Assembly (NCBI GenBank): GCA_016782825.1
Contig: JADHXT010000116.1
Location: 1 to 8,873, forward strand
Source: Candidatus Brocadiia bacterium
Lineage (GTDB): Bacteria; Planctomycetota; PUPC01; DSUN01
Direction of reading: 5' to 3'
DNA length: 8,873 nt
Positions 1-7,498 of the stretch are shown piece after piece. Positions within the stretch are counted from its first letter, which is position 1; every line of letters begins with the position of its first letter. Made by a program: the position numbers and the translations under genes. The notes under the pieces are model-generated. The model was not told the DNA's origin. It worked only from the letters and a program-made list of their open reading frames with translations, and ran no database searches.

Positions 1-65
1 GGCCTTTGCAAGACCCCGTTCCCACTTTCAGCGCCCCTTTTGCCTCATGCGCCGAGTCGTCCGGT

Positions 66-95
66 TTGACTCCCCCGCGCAGGCCGGGCTAGAAT
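66..95 (+). promoter_or_regulatory. sigma70-type promoter for the HEAT/TPR operon
   Basis: A TTGACT -35 element (66-71) and a TAGAAT -10 element (90-95) are separated by 18 bp. Transcription would start near 101-103, so the leader before the ATG at 112 would be only about 10 nt and would begin at or inside the GGGAGG ribosome binding site. The hexamers are good, but that short leader lowers confidence. Positions 1-65 hold nothing I can support: the forward frames are open, but the predicted residues resemble no protein tail. Confidence 0.5.
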
Positions 96-111
96 AGAGA
101 GGGAGGCTGTC

Positions 112-1149
112 ATGAGCTGGATGCTGCGCATGATTCTCTCTGGCCGCACGTGGGCCGTCGTTCTCGGCGTGTGTGGCTCGCTGGCCGCCGCGGGCACGCC
201 GCCCCTGGCCACACCGAAGCCGGCCACGGCCGCCAACGTGGCCACGCTGGTCGCACGCCTGGGCGCGCCCGGCTGGCAGGAGCGTCACGACGCCACCCAG
301 GCGCTCATCGCCCTGGGCAATCCCGCCCGCGAGCCGCTTCGCGCCGCCACCAGGCACGCCGATGCCGAGGTGCGCTGGCGCGCCAGGTATGCCCTTGCCC
401 AACTGCAGGACTCCCTGGCTCTGCCGCCGCCCAATCTGGCGCGCGCCCTCTACCGCAGCGCCGCGCTGGCCCGCACCCGCCCCGACAACCGGGCCACGGC
501 CATCCGCCTGTACAAGGAGGTGGCCGAGCGGTTCCCCAAGACCCAGTGGGCCGCCGCCGCGCGCGAGCGCCTCGCCGCCCTCGCGCGGCCGCAGAACCTC
601 GGCAAGGCCCCGCCCCCGTCCAAGGAGCGCGTGGCACGCCTCATCGTACAGCTCGCGTCGCCCGACTGGGCGGTGCGCCAGCAGGCATCGCACGAGCTCG
701 CCCTGCTCGGCGATGCCGCACGTGCAAGAGGCGCCCTCGAGGCAGCGGCCCAGAGCCCGGACGGTGAGCTGGCCTGGCGCGCGCAGCGCCTGCTGGCCCG
801 CATCACGCCCCCTGCAAAGCCACGCGCCACGACACCGCAGGGGCGCAAGCCCACCGTGCGGTTTGACCGCGCCGACCTGGCCCGAGCGGCCAAGACGGGC
901 GGCTTCGCCGACCTGGACCGCTTGGTGGACACCCTGGGCAGTCCCGACCGCGACCGCGTGTCGGCGGCCCGCGAGCTGCTGCTCAACATCGGCGACGAGG
1001 CCGTGGAGCCGCTGGTCCGCGGACTCGAGCGGTGCGACGAGGTGACGTGTGTGGAAGTGGCCGGCCTCCTCCAGGAACTCACCGGCGAGAGCCTCGGCAC
1101 CCTGCCCGAGCGCTGGCTGGCCTGGTGGCAAACGCAACGCCGCCGCTGA
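112..1149 (+). CDS. exported HEAT-repeat protein (first gene of the HEAT/TPR operon)
   Basis: 345 residues, with no recognised enzyme domain. An N-terminal Sec-type signal is likely (about residues 1-27: two Arg, then a hydrophobic run ending SLAAAG). Three copies of one HEAT-like two-helix module are visible at about 46-98, 177-231 and 271-325, each with the pattern LxxLGxPxxxxRxxAxxxLxxLG followed by an acidic-Val-xx-Arg-Ala segment. A TPR-like helical pair lies between the first two (about 108-157, RAIxLYKEVAERFPKTxWA type). A basic, Pro-rich linker spans 232-248. The ATG at 112 has GGGAGG at 101-106, 5 nt upstream. In-frame ATGs at 121 and 130 are possible but less well placed. HEAT and TPR solenoids bind protein partners, so a scaffold role outside the cytoplasm is inferred; the partner is unknown. 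Confidence 0.87.
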   Translation: MSWMLRMILSGRTWAVVLGVCGSLAAAGTPPLATPKPATAANVATLVARLGAPGWQERHDATQALIALGNPAREPLRAATRHADAEVRWRARYALAQLQDSLALPPPNLARALYRSAALARTRPDNRATAIRLYKEVAERFPKTQWAAAARERLAALARPQNLGKAPPPSKERVARLIVQLASPDWAVRQQASHELALLGDAARARGALEAAAQSPDGELAWRAQRLLARITPPAKPRATTPQGRKPTVRFDRADLARAAKTGGFADLDRLVDTLGSPDRDRVSAARELLLNIGDEAVEPLVRGLERCDEVTCVEVAGLLQELTGESLGTLPERWLAWWQTQRRR

Positions 1150-1162
1150 AAGGACCCGCTCC

Positions 1163-2035
1163 GTGCGCACGCCCTGGCTCCTCATTGCACTGGCCGCCGC
1201 TCTGGCCCCCGCCGCGCACGGCGCGGAACAGGGGCCGCCCCCCACACCCAAGCCACGGCTGATGCAGCCCCGGGCCGCCCACGCTCCCGTGTCGCTCGTT
1301 GTGCGGCTCGGCGATCCGTCGGCCACCGTCCGCGACCAGGCGCTCGAGGCCCTCGTGGCCCTCGGCGACGAAGCTGTCCCCGTCCTGACCCGCGCGCTCG
1401 AACACACGGACCCCGAGGTGGCGTGGCGCGCCCGCGCCGCGCTGCACCGCATCCGCTGGCGCATCGGGCCGAAGCTGGCCGCGCGCATCGCCGACCTGAT
1501 GGACGGCTTCGGGGCGCAACCACGCGGGCGCCGCGAGCTGGTCTGCCGCGACCTGGCCATGGTGGGCCTCAGCGACGCCGTGCCCACGCTCCAGCAGATT
1601 CTCAAGGCCGACCCCAGCAAGGCCGTGCGCCATGCCGCCGCTCGCGCCCTCGTGGTGCTCGGCGACGAAGGGCTGGCCGCACTGCTCGCCGCCGGCGTGA
1701 AGACCGACGGGCTGAACGTCTACACCGTGTCCGTCCGCATCCACCTCGGCAACTCCCACCTCGAGCGCGGCCACCTGGAGAAGGCCCTCGAGCAATACCG
1801 CCTGGGCCTCGAGGCCGACCCCAAGAACTCCATCGCCCACTACAACATCGCCTGCACCTACGCGCGGATGAACAAGGCCACCCTGGCCCTCGACGCCCTG
1901 GAGCGCGCCGTGGCCCACGGCTACCGCGACGCCGAATGGATGGCCAAGGACTCCGACCTGGAGAGCCTGCACGACGAGCCGCGCTTCAAGGCCCTCCACC
2001 AGAAGCTCCGGGACAAGAACCGGGCCGGCGAGTAG
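1163..2035 (+). CDS. exported HEAT-TPR protein (second gene of the operon)
   Basis: 290 residues from a GTG start. I chose GTG 1163 because AAAGGA (1149-1154) lies 8 nt upstream, and because it gives a clean signal peptide (Arg-2, hydrophobic 5-16, likely cleavage near AHG-A at residue 20-21). The frame stays open to 1049, but that would overlap the previous gene. The first gene's stop is 13 nt upstream. A HEAT module like those of the first gene occupies about 45-98, and a second helical segment about 104-176. TPR motifs follow at about 188-221 and 223-256. The end has a DLxxLHDEPRFKAL pattern typical of the last helix in bacterial TPR proteins. No catalytic motif is visible. A protein-interaction role in the envelope is inferred from the repeats and signal. 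Confidence 0.87.
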   Translation: MRTPWLLIALAAALAPAAHGAEQGPPPTPKPRLMQPRAAHAPVSLVVRLGDPSATVRDQALEALVALGDEAVPVLTRALEHTDPEVAWRARAALHRIRWRIGPKLAARIADLMDGFGAQPRGRRELVCRDLAMVGLSDAVPTLQQILKADPSKAVRHAAARALVVLGDEGLAALLAAGVKTDGLNVYTVSVRIHLGNSHLERGHLEKALEQYRLGLEADPKNSIAHYNIACTYARMNKATLALDALERAVAHGYRDAEWMAKDSDLESLHDEPRFKALHQKLRDKNRAGE

Positions 2036-2053
2036 ACCGGGAGATTCCCCACG

Positions 2054-3334
2054 TTGCCCTGCGTGCCCACAGCGCTGCTTGCCTGCGCCCTGCTCCTCGC
2101 GGCGCCGACGAAGGACGCCACCCTCGGCCGGCTGGTGGAACAGCTCGGTGCCGACAACTGGCACACCCGCGAAGCCGCCGCCGAGGCGCTCCTCCAGCAC
2201 GGCACCGAAGCAGCCGACGCCCTCACCCGCGCCCTCGACCACCGCGACGCCGAGGTGCGGCACCGCGCGCGCAACCTGCTCGCACAGCTCCGCCGGCATC
2301 CGCCGCCTGGCCTGCCCGCCGCGCTCGCCGCCGCGCTGCGCGACTATGCGGACATGCCCGAAGACCGGCGCGCGGCCATCCTCGGCCAAGTGGCCCACTC
2401 GGCCAAGTCGCGCGCCGTGCCCCTCCTGCGCGAAGCCCTGCGCAACGATCGCAGCCTCACCGTGCGCAAGGCCGCCCTCGAACATCTCGCCCGCTACGAC
2501 CTGGCGGCCGCCGAGGCTGGCCTCAGGACCCTCACCTCCGTGCCACGTTTCAAGGAATGGGCCACCGCCGCGCTCGGCGACCTCCTGGTGCGGGCCGACC
2601 GCGTGGACGACGCCATCGAGGCCTACGAGATCGCCCGACGCACCGACTGGACCAACACCCACGTGCTTGCCGCGCTGGCCTCGCTGTACGAACGCCGCGC
2701 GCTCTGGCGCCAGTGCATCCCCGTCTACCGCGCCCTGGCCACCGCGCGGCCCCAGGAGATCCAATACTGGATACGCCTGGGCTGGTGCCACTACCAGCTC
2801 CACGAGCGGCCCCAGGCCGAACGGGTGTGGAACGACGCCCTCGAGCGACGAGGACACACCCAGGGAGCCTACCGCGAGGTGGCCAATGCCTTTCTGAAGA
2901 CGGGAGCCAGGGACAAGGTGCTCGACGTGCTCCGCCGCGGCTGCGACCGGCACAAGGAGAGCTACGAGCTCCGCCGCCACTTGGCCAGCGCCCTCCTGGC
3001 GGCCGGCCGCACCGACGATGCCATCGCCACCTATCGCGAGGCCGAGCGCCTGGCGCCCACCCAGCATCAGCAGCAGGCCATCAGCCGCGAGCTGGGCCGC
3101 GTGCTCCAGCGCGCGGGGCGCCTGGACGAGCACGTGGCCCACGAGGAGGCCGAGCTGAAGCGGTTGGACGGGCAGATCGCGCCGATCCTGGAGGCCCTCG
3201 TCCGCCGCTACGCCCGCGCGGGCCAGATGGCCAAGGCGCGCGCCACCCTCGCCCGCCTGCGCGCGCTCTACCCGCAGAGCGACGCGGCGCGCCGGGCAGC
3301 CGAGGCGCTACAGGGCGCCGGCGCCACGCCGTAG
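2054..3334 (+). CDS. probably exported HEAT-TPR repeat protein (third gene of the operon)
   Basis: 426 residues. The TTG at 2054 is chosen as start because GGGAGA (2039-2044) lies 9 nt upstream; a GTG at 2063 in the same frame is an alternative. The N-terminus has a hydrophobic run (about residues 6-17) but no basic n-region, so export is likely by analogy with its two neighbours rather than certain. LLAC at 8-11 is too close to the N-terminus and a poor lipobox. One HEAT module sits at about 27-79 and a second helical repeat at about 105-147. The rest is a chain of TPR-like helix pairs, roughly 166-233, 235-266, 272-298, 305-336 and 343-408. It starts 18 nt after the second gene and is the most TPR-rich of the three. 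No enzyme signature is seen. Confidence 0.87.
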   Translation: MPCVPTALLACALLLAAPTKDATLGRLVEQLGADNWHTREAAAEALLQHGTEAADALTRALDHRDAEVRHRARNLLAQLRRHPPPGLPAALAAALRDYADMPEDRRAAILGQVAHSAKSRAVPLLREALRNDRSLTVRKAALEHLARYDLAAAEAGLRTLTSVPRFKEWATAALGDLLVRADRVDDAIEAYEIARRTDWTNTHVLAALASLYERRALWRQCIPVYRALATARPQEIQYWIRLGWCHYQLHERPQAERVWNDALERRGHTQGAYREVANAFLKTGARDKVLDVLRRGCDRHKESYELRRHLASALLAAGRTDDAIATYREAERLAPTQHQQQAISRELGRVLQRAGRLDEHVAHEEAELKRLDGQIAPILEALVRRYARAGQMAKARATLARLRALYPQSDAARRAAEALQGAGATP

Positions 3335-3356
3335 CCGGCACCGCGATGCCACAGGG

Positions 3357-3653
3357 TCAGTCGTCGTTGAAGAGCCGGCCGAGCTTCTCCCGCGCCGTCT
3401 CGCTCCGCCCCCGTTCCTCGCTCCGTTCCTTCCCCGTCCGCTCCACGAAGACGAACTCCTCGCAGAACGACGGCCTGTCCTTGTCGCGCACCCGTTCGGT
3501 GGTGGAGCTGCGACACTGGCCGGCGGCGTGGGGGTCGTGGAGCCGGCAGTTGAGGCAGCAGCGCAGGTGGGCGTCGCACGCCGGGCAGCGCTCGCCGAAG
3601 CCCGGCTTGCGGCGGCGGTCCCACTCGGCGCCGCAATGGTGGCAGCATTGCAT
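3357..3653 (-). CDS. small cysteine-rich zinc-ribbon protein of uncharacterised conserved type
   Basis: 98 residues with ten Cys in the first 64: C3/C4-x-C7, C23-PA-C26, C32-C33-x2-C36, C47 and C64. The layout CxxCG, CPxCxxxLRCCLNC, then HDPxAxxQC, ERVxDKDxxxFC and a charged tail resembles a conserved hypothetical family I know from deltaproteobacteria and planctomycetes; its function is not established. Several metal sites, most likely zinc, are inferred from the Cys pairs. The C-terminal third (about 68-98) is highly charged and probably flexible. It begins 25 nt after the secretion ATPase stop on the same strand, so the two are likely cotranscribed. There is no clear Shine-Dalgarno sequence: a short hairpin lies directly ahead of the ATG. 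The gene converges on the HEAT/TPR operon, with 22 nt between stops. Confidence 0.82.
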   Translation of the reverse strand: MQCCHHCGAEWDRRRKPGFGERCPACDAHLRCCLNCRLHDPHAAGQCRSSTTERVRDKDRPSFCEEFVFVERTGKERSEERGRSETAREKLGRLFNDD

Positions 3654-3654
3654 G

Positions 3655-3669
3655 GCACGGGTTCCGTGC
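3655..3669 (-). other. hairpin just upstream of the zinc-ribbon start codon
   Basis: On the minus strand GCACGG-AAC-CCGTGC forms a perfect 6-bp stem with a 3-nt loop, one base before the ATG at 3653. It lies between the ATPase stop and the zinc-ribbon start and covers the region where a ribosome binding site should be. It could lower translation of the second gene or mark an mRNA processing point. No T-run follows, so it is not a standard terminator. Confidence 0.4.
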
Positions 3670-3678
3670 GAGGGAGGC

Positions 3679-5442
3679 TCAGTCCGATTCCACGTCCACC
3701 ACGCGCAGAGCTTCCTGCACGGTGGTGATGCCCTGGAGCACCTTGGCCACCGCGTCCTCGAGCATGGTCACCATGCCCTGCTCGCGCGCCACCCGGCCGA
3801 TCTCATTGCCGGGCGCGCGGTCGAGGATCAGGCGGCGGAGCTGCTCGGTGACGACGAGGAGCTCGAACACGCCGGCTCGGCCGCGGTAGCCACGCCCGCC
3901 GCACGCCGAACAGCCCACGGGACGGTAGGCGGTCACCCTTCCGGAGATGTCGCCCACGGACACGTTGAGGCTCTCGAGCTGATCGGGGGCAAGCTCGTAG
4001 GCTTCCTTGCACTTGGGGCAGAGCACCCGCACGAGACGCTGGGCGAGCACGCCGATGAGCGACGACGAGACGAGGAAGGGCTCGATGCCCATGTCGAGCA
4101 GTCGCGGGGGCGAGCCGGCGGCGTTGTTGGTGTGCAGCGTGCTCAACACCAGGTGGCCGGTGAGGGAGGCCTCGGTGGCCAGGAGCGCGGTCTCCCGGTC
4201 GCGCACCTCGCCCACCATCACGATATCGGGGTCCTGGCGCAGCACGGAACGCAGCGCGGAGGCGAAGCTGAGGGGGGCCTTGGCATCGGACCGCACTTCC
4301 ACCTGGGTGAGCCCGGCCAGGCGCTTCTCCACGGGGTCTTCGATGGTGATCACGTTTTTCTCGGGCACGCTCAAGCGGTTGAGCACGGAGTAGAGGGTGG
4401 TGGTTTTTCCGGAGCCGGTGGGCCCGGTGACGAGGAGCATGCCGTAGGGGCGCGCGACGACCTCCTCGAAGCGGCGGAGCTGCTCCTCGGCGAAGCCGAG
4501 CTTGTGGAGCCCGATCTGCGTGGTGCTCTGTTCGGCGATGCGCATCACCACCTTCTCGCCGTGGATGCCGGGCAGGCACGACACGCGCAGATCGTAGGCC
4601 TGCCCGGCGTAGCTGACCGACACGCGGCCATCCTGGGGCCGGCGTTTCTCGGCGATGTCCATCGCGGCCATGACCTTGAGGCGGGCGATGATGGCTCGTC
4701 CGTAGAGCCAACTGTGGCGGTGCTTCTCGGCGTCGCGGAGGATGCCGTCCTCGCGGAAGCGCACGCGGAGGCAGTCTTCCTCGGGCTGGATATGGATGTC
4801 GCTGGCGCCGGCGTTGATGGCTTCGATGATGATGATGTACACGAGCTTGACGATGACGGGGGTGGCTTCGTCGTATTGGATCTCGTCGCGCCCGCCCTGA
4901 TCGCTGGTCTTGCTGGCCACGGTGCTCTGGATGTCGTGCTCGGCCTGCTCCATGGCCATGCCGAGGTCCTCGCCGGCCTGCTGGCTCACGGCCAGGCCGA
5001 GGAAGCGATCGAGGGCGTCCATGATCTCTTCGCCGACCGCGAAGACGTCCTCGACCTCGTAGCCCGTGTAGGCCGAGATGTCGTCCTTGGCGCGGACGTT
5101 CAGCGGGTCGCTGATGGCGATGGTGAGCTTGCGGCCTTCGAGCGAGAGGGGGATCACCTTGTGCTGCTTGAGCAGATAGGCCTCCACGGCGTTGATGGCA
5201 TTGGGGTCGTACTGGAAGTCGCGCAGGTCCACGAAGGGGCGGCCGAACTGCTTGGCGAGGCTGCGCTGGCGTTCCTCGGGGGTGATCACGCCGGTGTTCA
5301 CCAGCACTTCGGCCGTGCGGCGGCCGGTCGCGTGGGCCAGCTTCACCGCGTTTTCCACCTGCTCCACCGTGGCCGAAGACATCTCGCGAACGATCTCGCC
5401 GACGGGGCGGTGGTCCTGTCGCGGGAGGGAACGCATGGCCAT
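3679..5442 (-). CDS. GspE/PilB-family type II secretion or type IV pilus assembly ATPase
   Basis: 587 residues, a normal length for the family. Such cytoplasmic hexameric ATPases drive pilin or pseudopilin assembly. An MshEN/T2SSE_N domain covers about 10-145. The Asp box is at about 212-233 (GASDIHIQP, then FREDG), Walker A GPTGSGKT at 340-347, and Walker B DIVMVGEVRD at 406-415 with E412. The His-box region GHLVLSTLHTN is at 429-439. A zinc-binding tetracysteine is formed by CPKC 475-478 and C511/C514. All catalytic elements look intact. Of the two c-di-GMP motifs known from MshE, the second is partly kept (R42, L47, V48, G51, V52, I53, L62, Q65; Leu/Gly of RLG replaced), while the first is degenerate. 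The ATG at 5442 follows CAGGAG by 8 nt. The frame is open further upstream, but that would span the promoter. No pilin, platform-protein or PilT gene lies in the window, so pilus versus secretin system cannot be decided. Confidence 0.95.
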   Translation of the reverse strand: MAMRSLPRQDHRPVGEIVREMSSATVEQVENAVKLAHATGRRTAEVLVNTGVITPEERQRSLAKQFGRPFVDLRDFQYDPNAINAVEAYLLKQHKVIPLSLEGRKLTIAISDPLNVRAKDDISAYTGYEVEDVFAVGEEIMDALDRFLGLAVSQQAGEDLGMAMEQAEHDIQSTVASKTSDQGGRDEIQYDEATPVIVKLVYIIIIEAINAGASDIHIQPEEDCLRVRFREDGILRDAEKHRHSWLYGRAIIARLKVMAAMDIAEKRRPQDGRVSVSYAGQAYDLRVSCLPGIHGEKVVMRIAEQSTTQIGLHKLGFAEEQLRRFEEVVARPYGMLLVTGPTGSGKTTTLYSVLNRLSVPEKNVITIEDPVEKRLAGLTQVEVRSDAKAPLSFASALRSVLRQDPDIVMVGEVRDRETALLATEASLTGHLVLSTLHTNNAAGSPPRLLDMGIEPFLVSSSLIGVLAQRLVRVLCPKCKEAYELAPDQLESLNVSVGDISGRVTAYRPVGCSACGGRGYRGRAGVFELLVVTEQLRRLILDRAPGNEIGRVAREQGMVTMLEDAVAKVLQGITTVQEALRVVDVESD

Positions 5443-5502
5443 ATGACGTGCTCCTGGGTAGATCACGATGGACCGTGTGGGTGTGGCTCGGGCGCCACGA
5501 GA

Positions 5503-5531
5503 AGTATAGGCCAAGGCGTTCATCAAGTCAA
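5503..5531 (-). promoter_or_regulatory. sigma70-type promoter for the secretion ATPase
   Basis: Reading the minus strand, TTGACT (5531-5526), a 17-bp spacer and TATACT (5508-5503) match the sigma70 consensus closely. The expected start is near 5496, giving a leader of about 54 nt to the ATG at 5442. The sequence lies in the 164-bp gap between two minus-strand genes, so the ATPase and the zinc-ribbon gene probably form their own transcription unit. I see no convincing terminator for the preceding gene in the rest of the gap. Confidence 0.72.
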
Positions 5532-5606
5532 GCCGACGGCGCAGACGGCGACACGGCGGCCGCATGCTGCAAGTGCATTCCCCGCCGCAGGTTACGGAGC
5601 GCGCCG

Positions 5607-6464
5607 TCAGGGCTGGAGGCGCAGGAGAAAGGCGAGGATGTCCTCGAGGCGGAAGTGGCCGTCCAGGCACCCGAGGGTGAGCGCCCATTTGCCGCTGCCG
5701 AGACGGCGCCAGGCCAGGCGGCGTGCCGACGCCACGCCGGCGATGGCCGGTGGCAGGTCGGAGCTGCCGCTGGCGCGCGGGCGGAGGGTGACCACATACA
5801 GATTCTCGGTGGTGCCGCCGTGCGTCACCTGCTCCCATCGTGCGTCGGCCACCTCGAGCTGGCTGGGATCCTCGGGGCGGAAGACCAGAAAGAGGTACCA
5901 GGCCACGAAGTCGAGGGTGCGTTGGGCGCCGAACTGGGTGCCGCCGAGCTCGGTGCGCAGGGCGCCGTCCTGGAACACGAGCGCGCCGAGCAGGCCGGCG
6001 ACGTACTCACGATGGGGCACGCCGTACTTGCGGCACAGCTTGTCGGCTTCCTCGGTGTCGTCCATGCAAGCGGCCTGGAACAGCCGCAGACCGGGGGCGC
6101 CGCTTCCCCGCACCACGTCGCGGAGCAGGTGGCCCGTCTTGGCGTAGCGCTCGGCGTCGGGCTGGTAGTACCGGCTCACCATGGCGCGGTAGTCGTCGCG
6201 GGTGCCGCTGGCCACGCGGCGGAGAACGTCCTCGGTGAGTGCCACCACCTCCTTGCGGTCGGGGTCATCGGCTTCGCCGGGCCGGTGCAACACGGCATAG
6301 GCCACGAGGACGCCGAAAGCCACCATCACCAGCACGATGGGCACGATGTGTGCCGGCGGGCGTCGGACGCCCAGATCGTAGAGGTCGCAGCCACACTCGA
6401 GGCAGAAGCGGCCGCTCTTCGGCAGTTGCGCGTGGCACTGGGGGCAGATCATGGTCTTGCTCAC
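5607..6464 (-). CDS. zinc-ribbon, single-pass membrane protein with an unrecognised C-terminal domain (copy 2)
   Basis: 285 residues. The GTG start at 6464 overlaps the upstream gene's TGA as GTGA, and GGAG lies 6 nt ahead, so translational coupling is likely. An ATG at 6452 is the alternative. A zinc ribbon is formed by C7-PQ-C10 and C21-LE-C24 (FCLECG). One membrane helix spans about 39-59 (IVPIVLVMVAFGVLVAYAVL). The remaining 225 residues begin with helices containing DDYRAMVSRYY and end in probable beta strands; I do not recognise the fold, though an NTF2-like or Tim44-like sheet is conceivable. The likely topology is ribbon inside and C-terminal domain outside. It is a diverged paralogue of the gene before it: both have DY-x-x-(I/M), (V/A)-x-G-(S/A)-GAxG-(L/F)-R and AQRxxxxVxWxL at matching places. 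Function unknown. Confidence 0.85.
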   Translation of the reverse strand: MSKTMICPQCHAQLPKSGRFCLECGCDLYDLGVRRPPAHIVPIVLVMVAFGVLVAYAVLHRPGEADDPDRKEVVALTEDVLRRVASGTRDDYRAMVSRYYQPDAERYAKTGHLLRDVVRGSGAPGLRLFQAACMDDTEEADKLCRKYGVPHREYVAGLLGALVFQDGALRTELGGTQFGAQRTLDFVAWYLFLVFRPEDPSQLEVADARWEQVTHGGTTENLYVVTLRPRASGSSDLPPAIAGVASARRLAWRRLGSGKWALTLGCLDGHFRLEDILAFLLRLQP

Positions 6465-7453
6465 GGTGCGCTCCGAGGTTGCGGATTGGTGGCGGGGACC
6501 GGCTGGGCCAGGACTCTGGCGACGGTCTCGATCCGTTCGGCCAGGGCGAGTTGGAGCACCATCCCTTCGGGCCGCACCCGCCAGTGGACGCGGCGGGGGT
6601 CTTCGCCGGGCCGCACGCCGCCGGCGGTGCCCTCGCACTCGAGGCCCACCACCAAGTGGTCGCCTGTGCGCGTGGCCATCGGAGCCACTCGCGCGCCGGC
6701 CAGGCGCAGGCCGCCGTACAGGCCTGTCAGGTGCCAGATGACGACGTTTCGCGCGCGGCGTTGGGCCGGCACGTGGGCGCCCGACGCCTGGGGATGGCGG
6801 GCCAGGTGGGTGAGCAGTTCGGTGGTGTAGACGGGATGCGGGTCGCCCGCCGCACGAAGCCGTGCGATCGTCTTGAGCGCGCCCTGGCGGATCGCCGTGC
6901 GGCTCCAGTAGCGGAAGCCGGCGGCACCAGCGCCCACCACGATGTGGTCGAGCGCGCGCCGCACCCGCGGCAGGTCTTCATCGTCGGGCTCGCAGTAGTT
7001 GTCGAGGATGCGCTCGTAGTCCTTGGCCGCCAGAAGCGACAGCAGCTCTTTCGTCTCGGCGAGCGCCCGGGCCGGCACGGGAACGGACCGCGGCGCCGCG
7101 ACGGGGCCCGCAGGCAGCTTGGCCGGCGAAGCCACGGGCGTGGGCGCAGCAGCAGGCGCGGGCCGGACCGCGCGCGTCGGCTCTGGCTCCGGGCCCTCGC
7201 CGCTGCCGAAGGGCCACAGGAACACCACGACCATCGCCCCACCCGCCACGAGGAGGGCCAGAAGCACGAGGCCCCGCTTCGGCGAGCGCGGGTGTGCATC
7301 GCCAGGCGCCCGTGCGCTTTCGCCGTCGGCCGCCGCTTCGCCGGCCGCGCCCAGCAACTCGTCCTCGCGACAGGCGGCGCACTTGCCCTCGAAGCGCTCT
7401 CGCCCCGCGAGCGGACGGCCGCATTCAACGCAAGTGGGTTCCCCGTCGGCCAC
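6461..7453 (-). CDS. zinc-ribbon, single-pass membrane protein with an unrecognised C-terminal domain (copy 1)
   Basis: 330 residues from GTG 7453, chosen because CAGGAG lies 7 nt upstream and a strong promoter sits just before it. The open frame continues to 7606, but that part would span the promoter. A treble-clef or ribbon-like metal site is formed by C8-VE-C11-G and C25-AA-C28. One membrane helix lies at about 61-80 after basic SPKRG, which predicts the ribbon inside. A Pro/Ala-rich linker of some 40 residues follows (about 84-127), then a domain of about 200 residues related to that of the downstream gene, containing AAKDYERILDNY, VVGAGAAGFRYW and AQRRARNVVIWHL. No catalytic residues can be assigned. 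The long linker suggests reach into the periplasm. First gene of a two-gene unit. Confidence 0.85.
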   Translation of the reverse strand: MADGEPTCVECGRPLAGRERFEGKCAACREDELLGAAGEAAADGESARAPGDAHPRSPKRGLVLLALLVAGGAMVVVFLWPFGSGEGPEPEPTRAVRPAPAAAPTPVASPAKLPAGPVAAPRSVPVPARALAETKELLSLLAAKDYERILDNYCEPDDEDLPRVRRALDHIVVGAGAAGFRYWSRTAIRQGALKTIARLRAAGDPHPVYTTELLTHLARHPQASGAHVPAQRRARNVVIWHLTGLYGGLRLAGARVAPMATRTGDHLVVGLECEGTAGGVRPGEDPRRVHWRVRPEGMVLQLALAERIETVARVLAQPVPATNPQPRSAP

Positions 7454-7498
7454 GGCGGCGCTCCTGAACAGATGGGACGTTGAGCCACTCCTCCGCCT

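Noticed and set aside
28..3142. Long minus-strand open frames (28-1620 and 1079-3142) antisense to the HEAT/TPR operon
   Set aside because: Composition is Gly/Ala/Arg-rich without recognisable domains, and the plus-strand genes have ribosome sites, signal peptides and repeats.
3314..3325. Perfect 12-bp palindrome GGCGCCGGCGCC near the end of the third operon gene, as a terminator
   Set aside because: It lies inside the coding sequence, has no loop and no T-run, and such GC palindromes arise easily in this base composition.
4824..4837. Short GAT trinucleotide repeat as a slippage site
   Set aside because: It only encodes four isoleucines in a helix before the Asp box; four units are too few for likely phase variation.
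5443..5606. Structured RNA or terminator in the gap before the secretion ATPase
   Set aside because: Only short GC pairings with long loops are visible; the gap is explained by the promoter and leader.
1423..6147. A 1574-codon plus-strand open frame
   Set aside because: It crosses two HEAT/TPR genes in another frame and then runs antisense to the secretion ATPase. Its sequence is Arg/Pro/Ala/His-rich with no domain, as expected from GC-rich codon bias.
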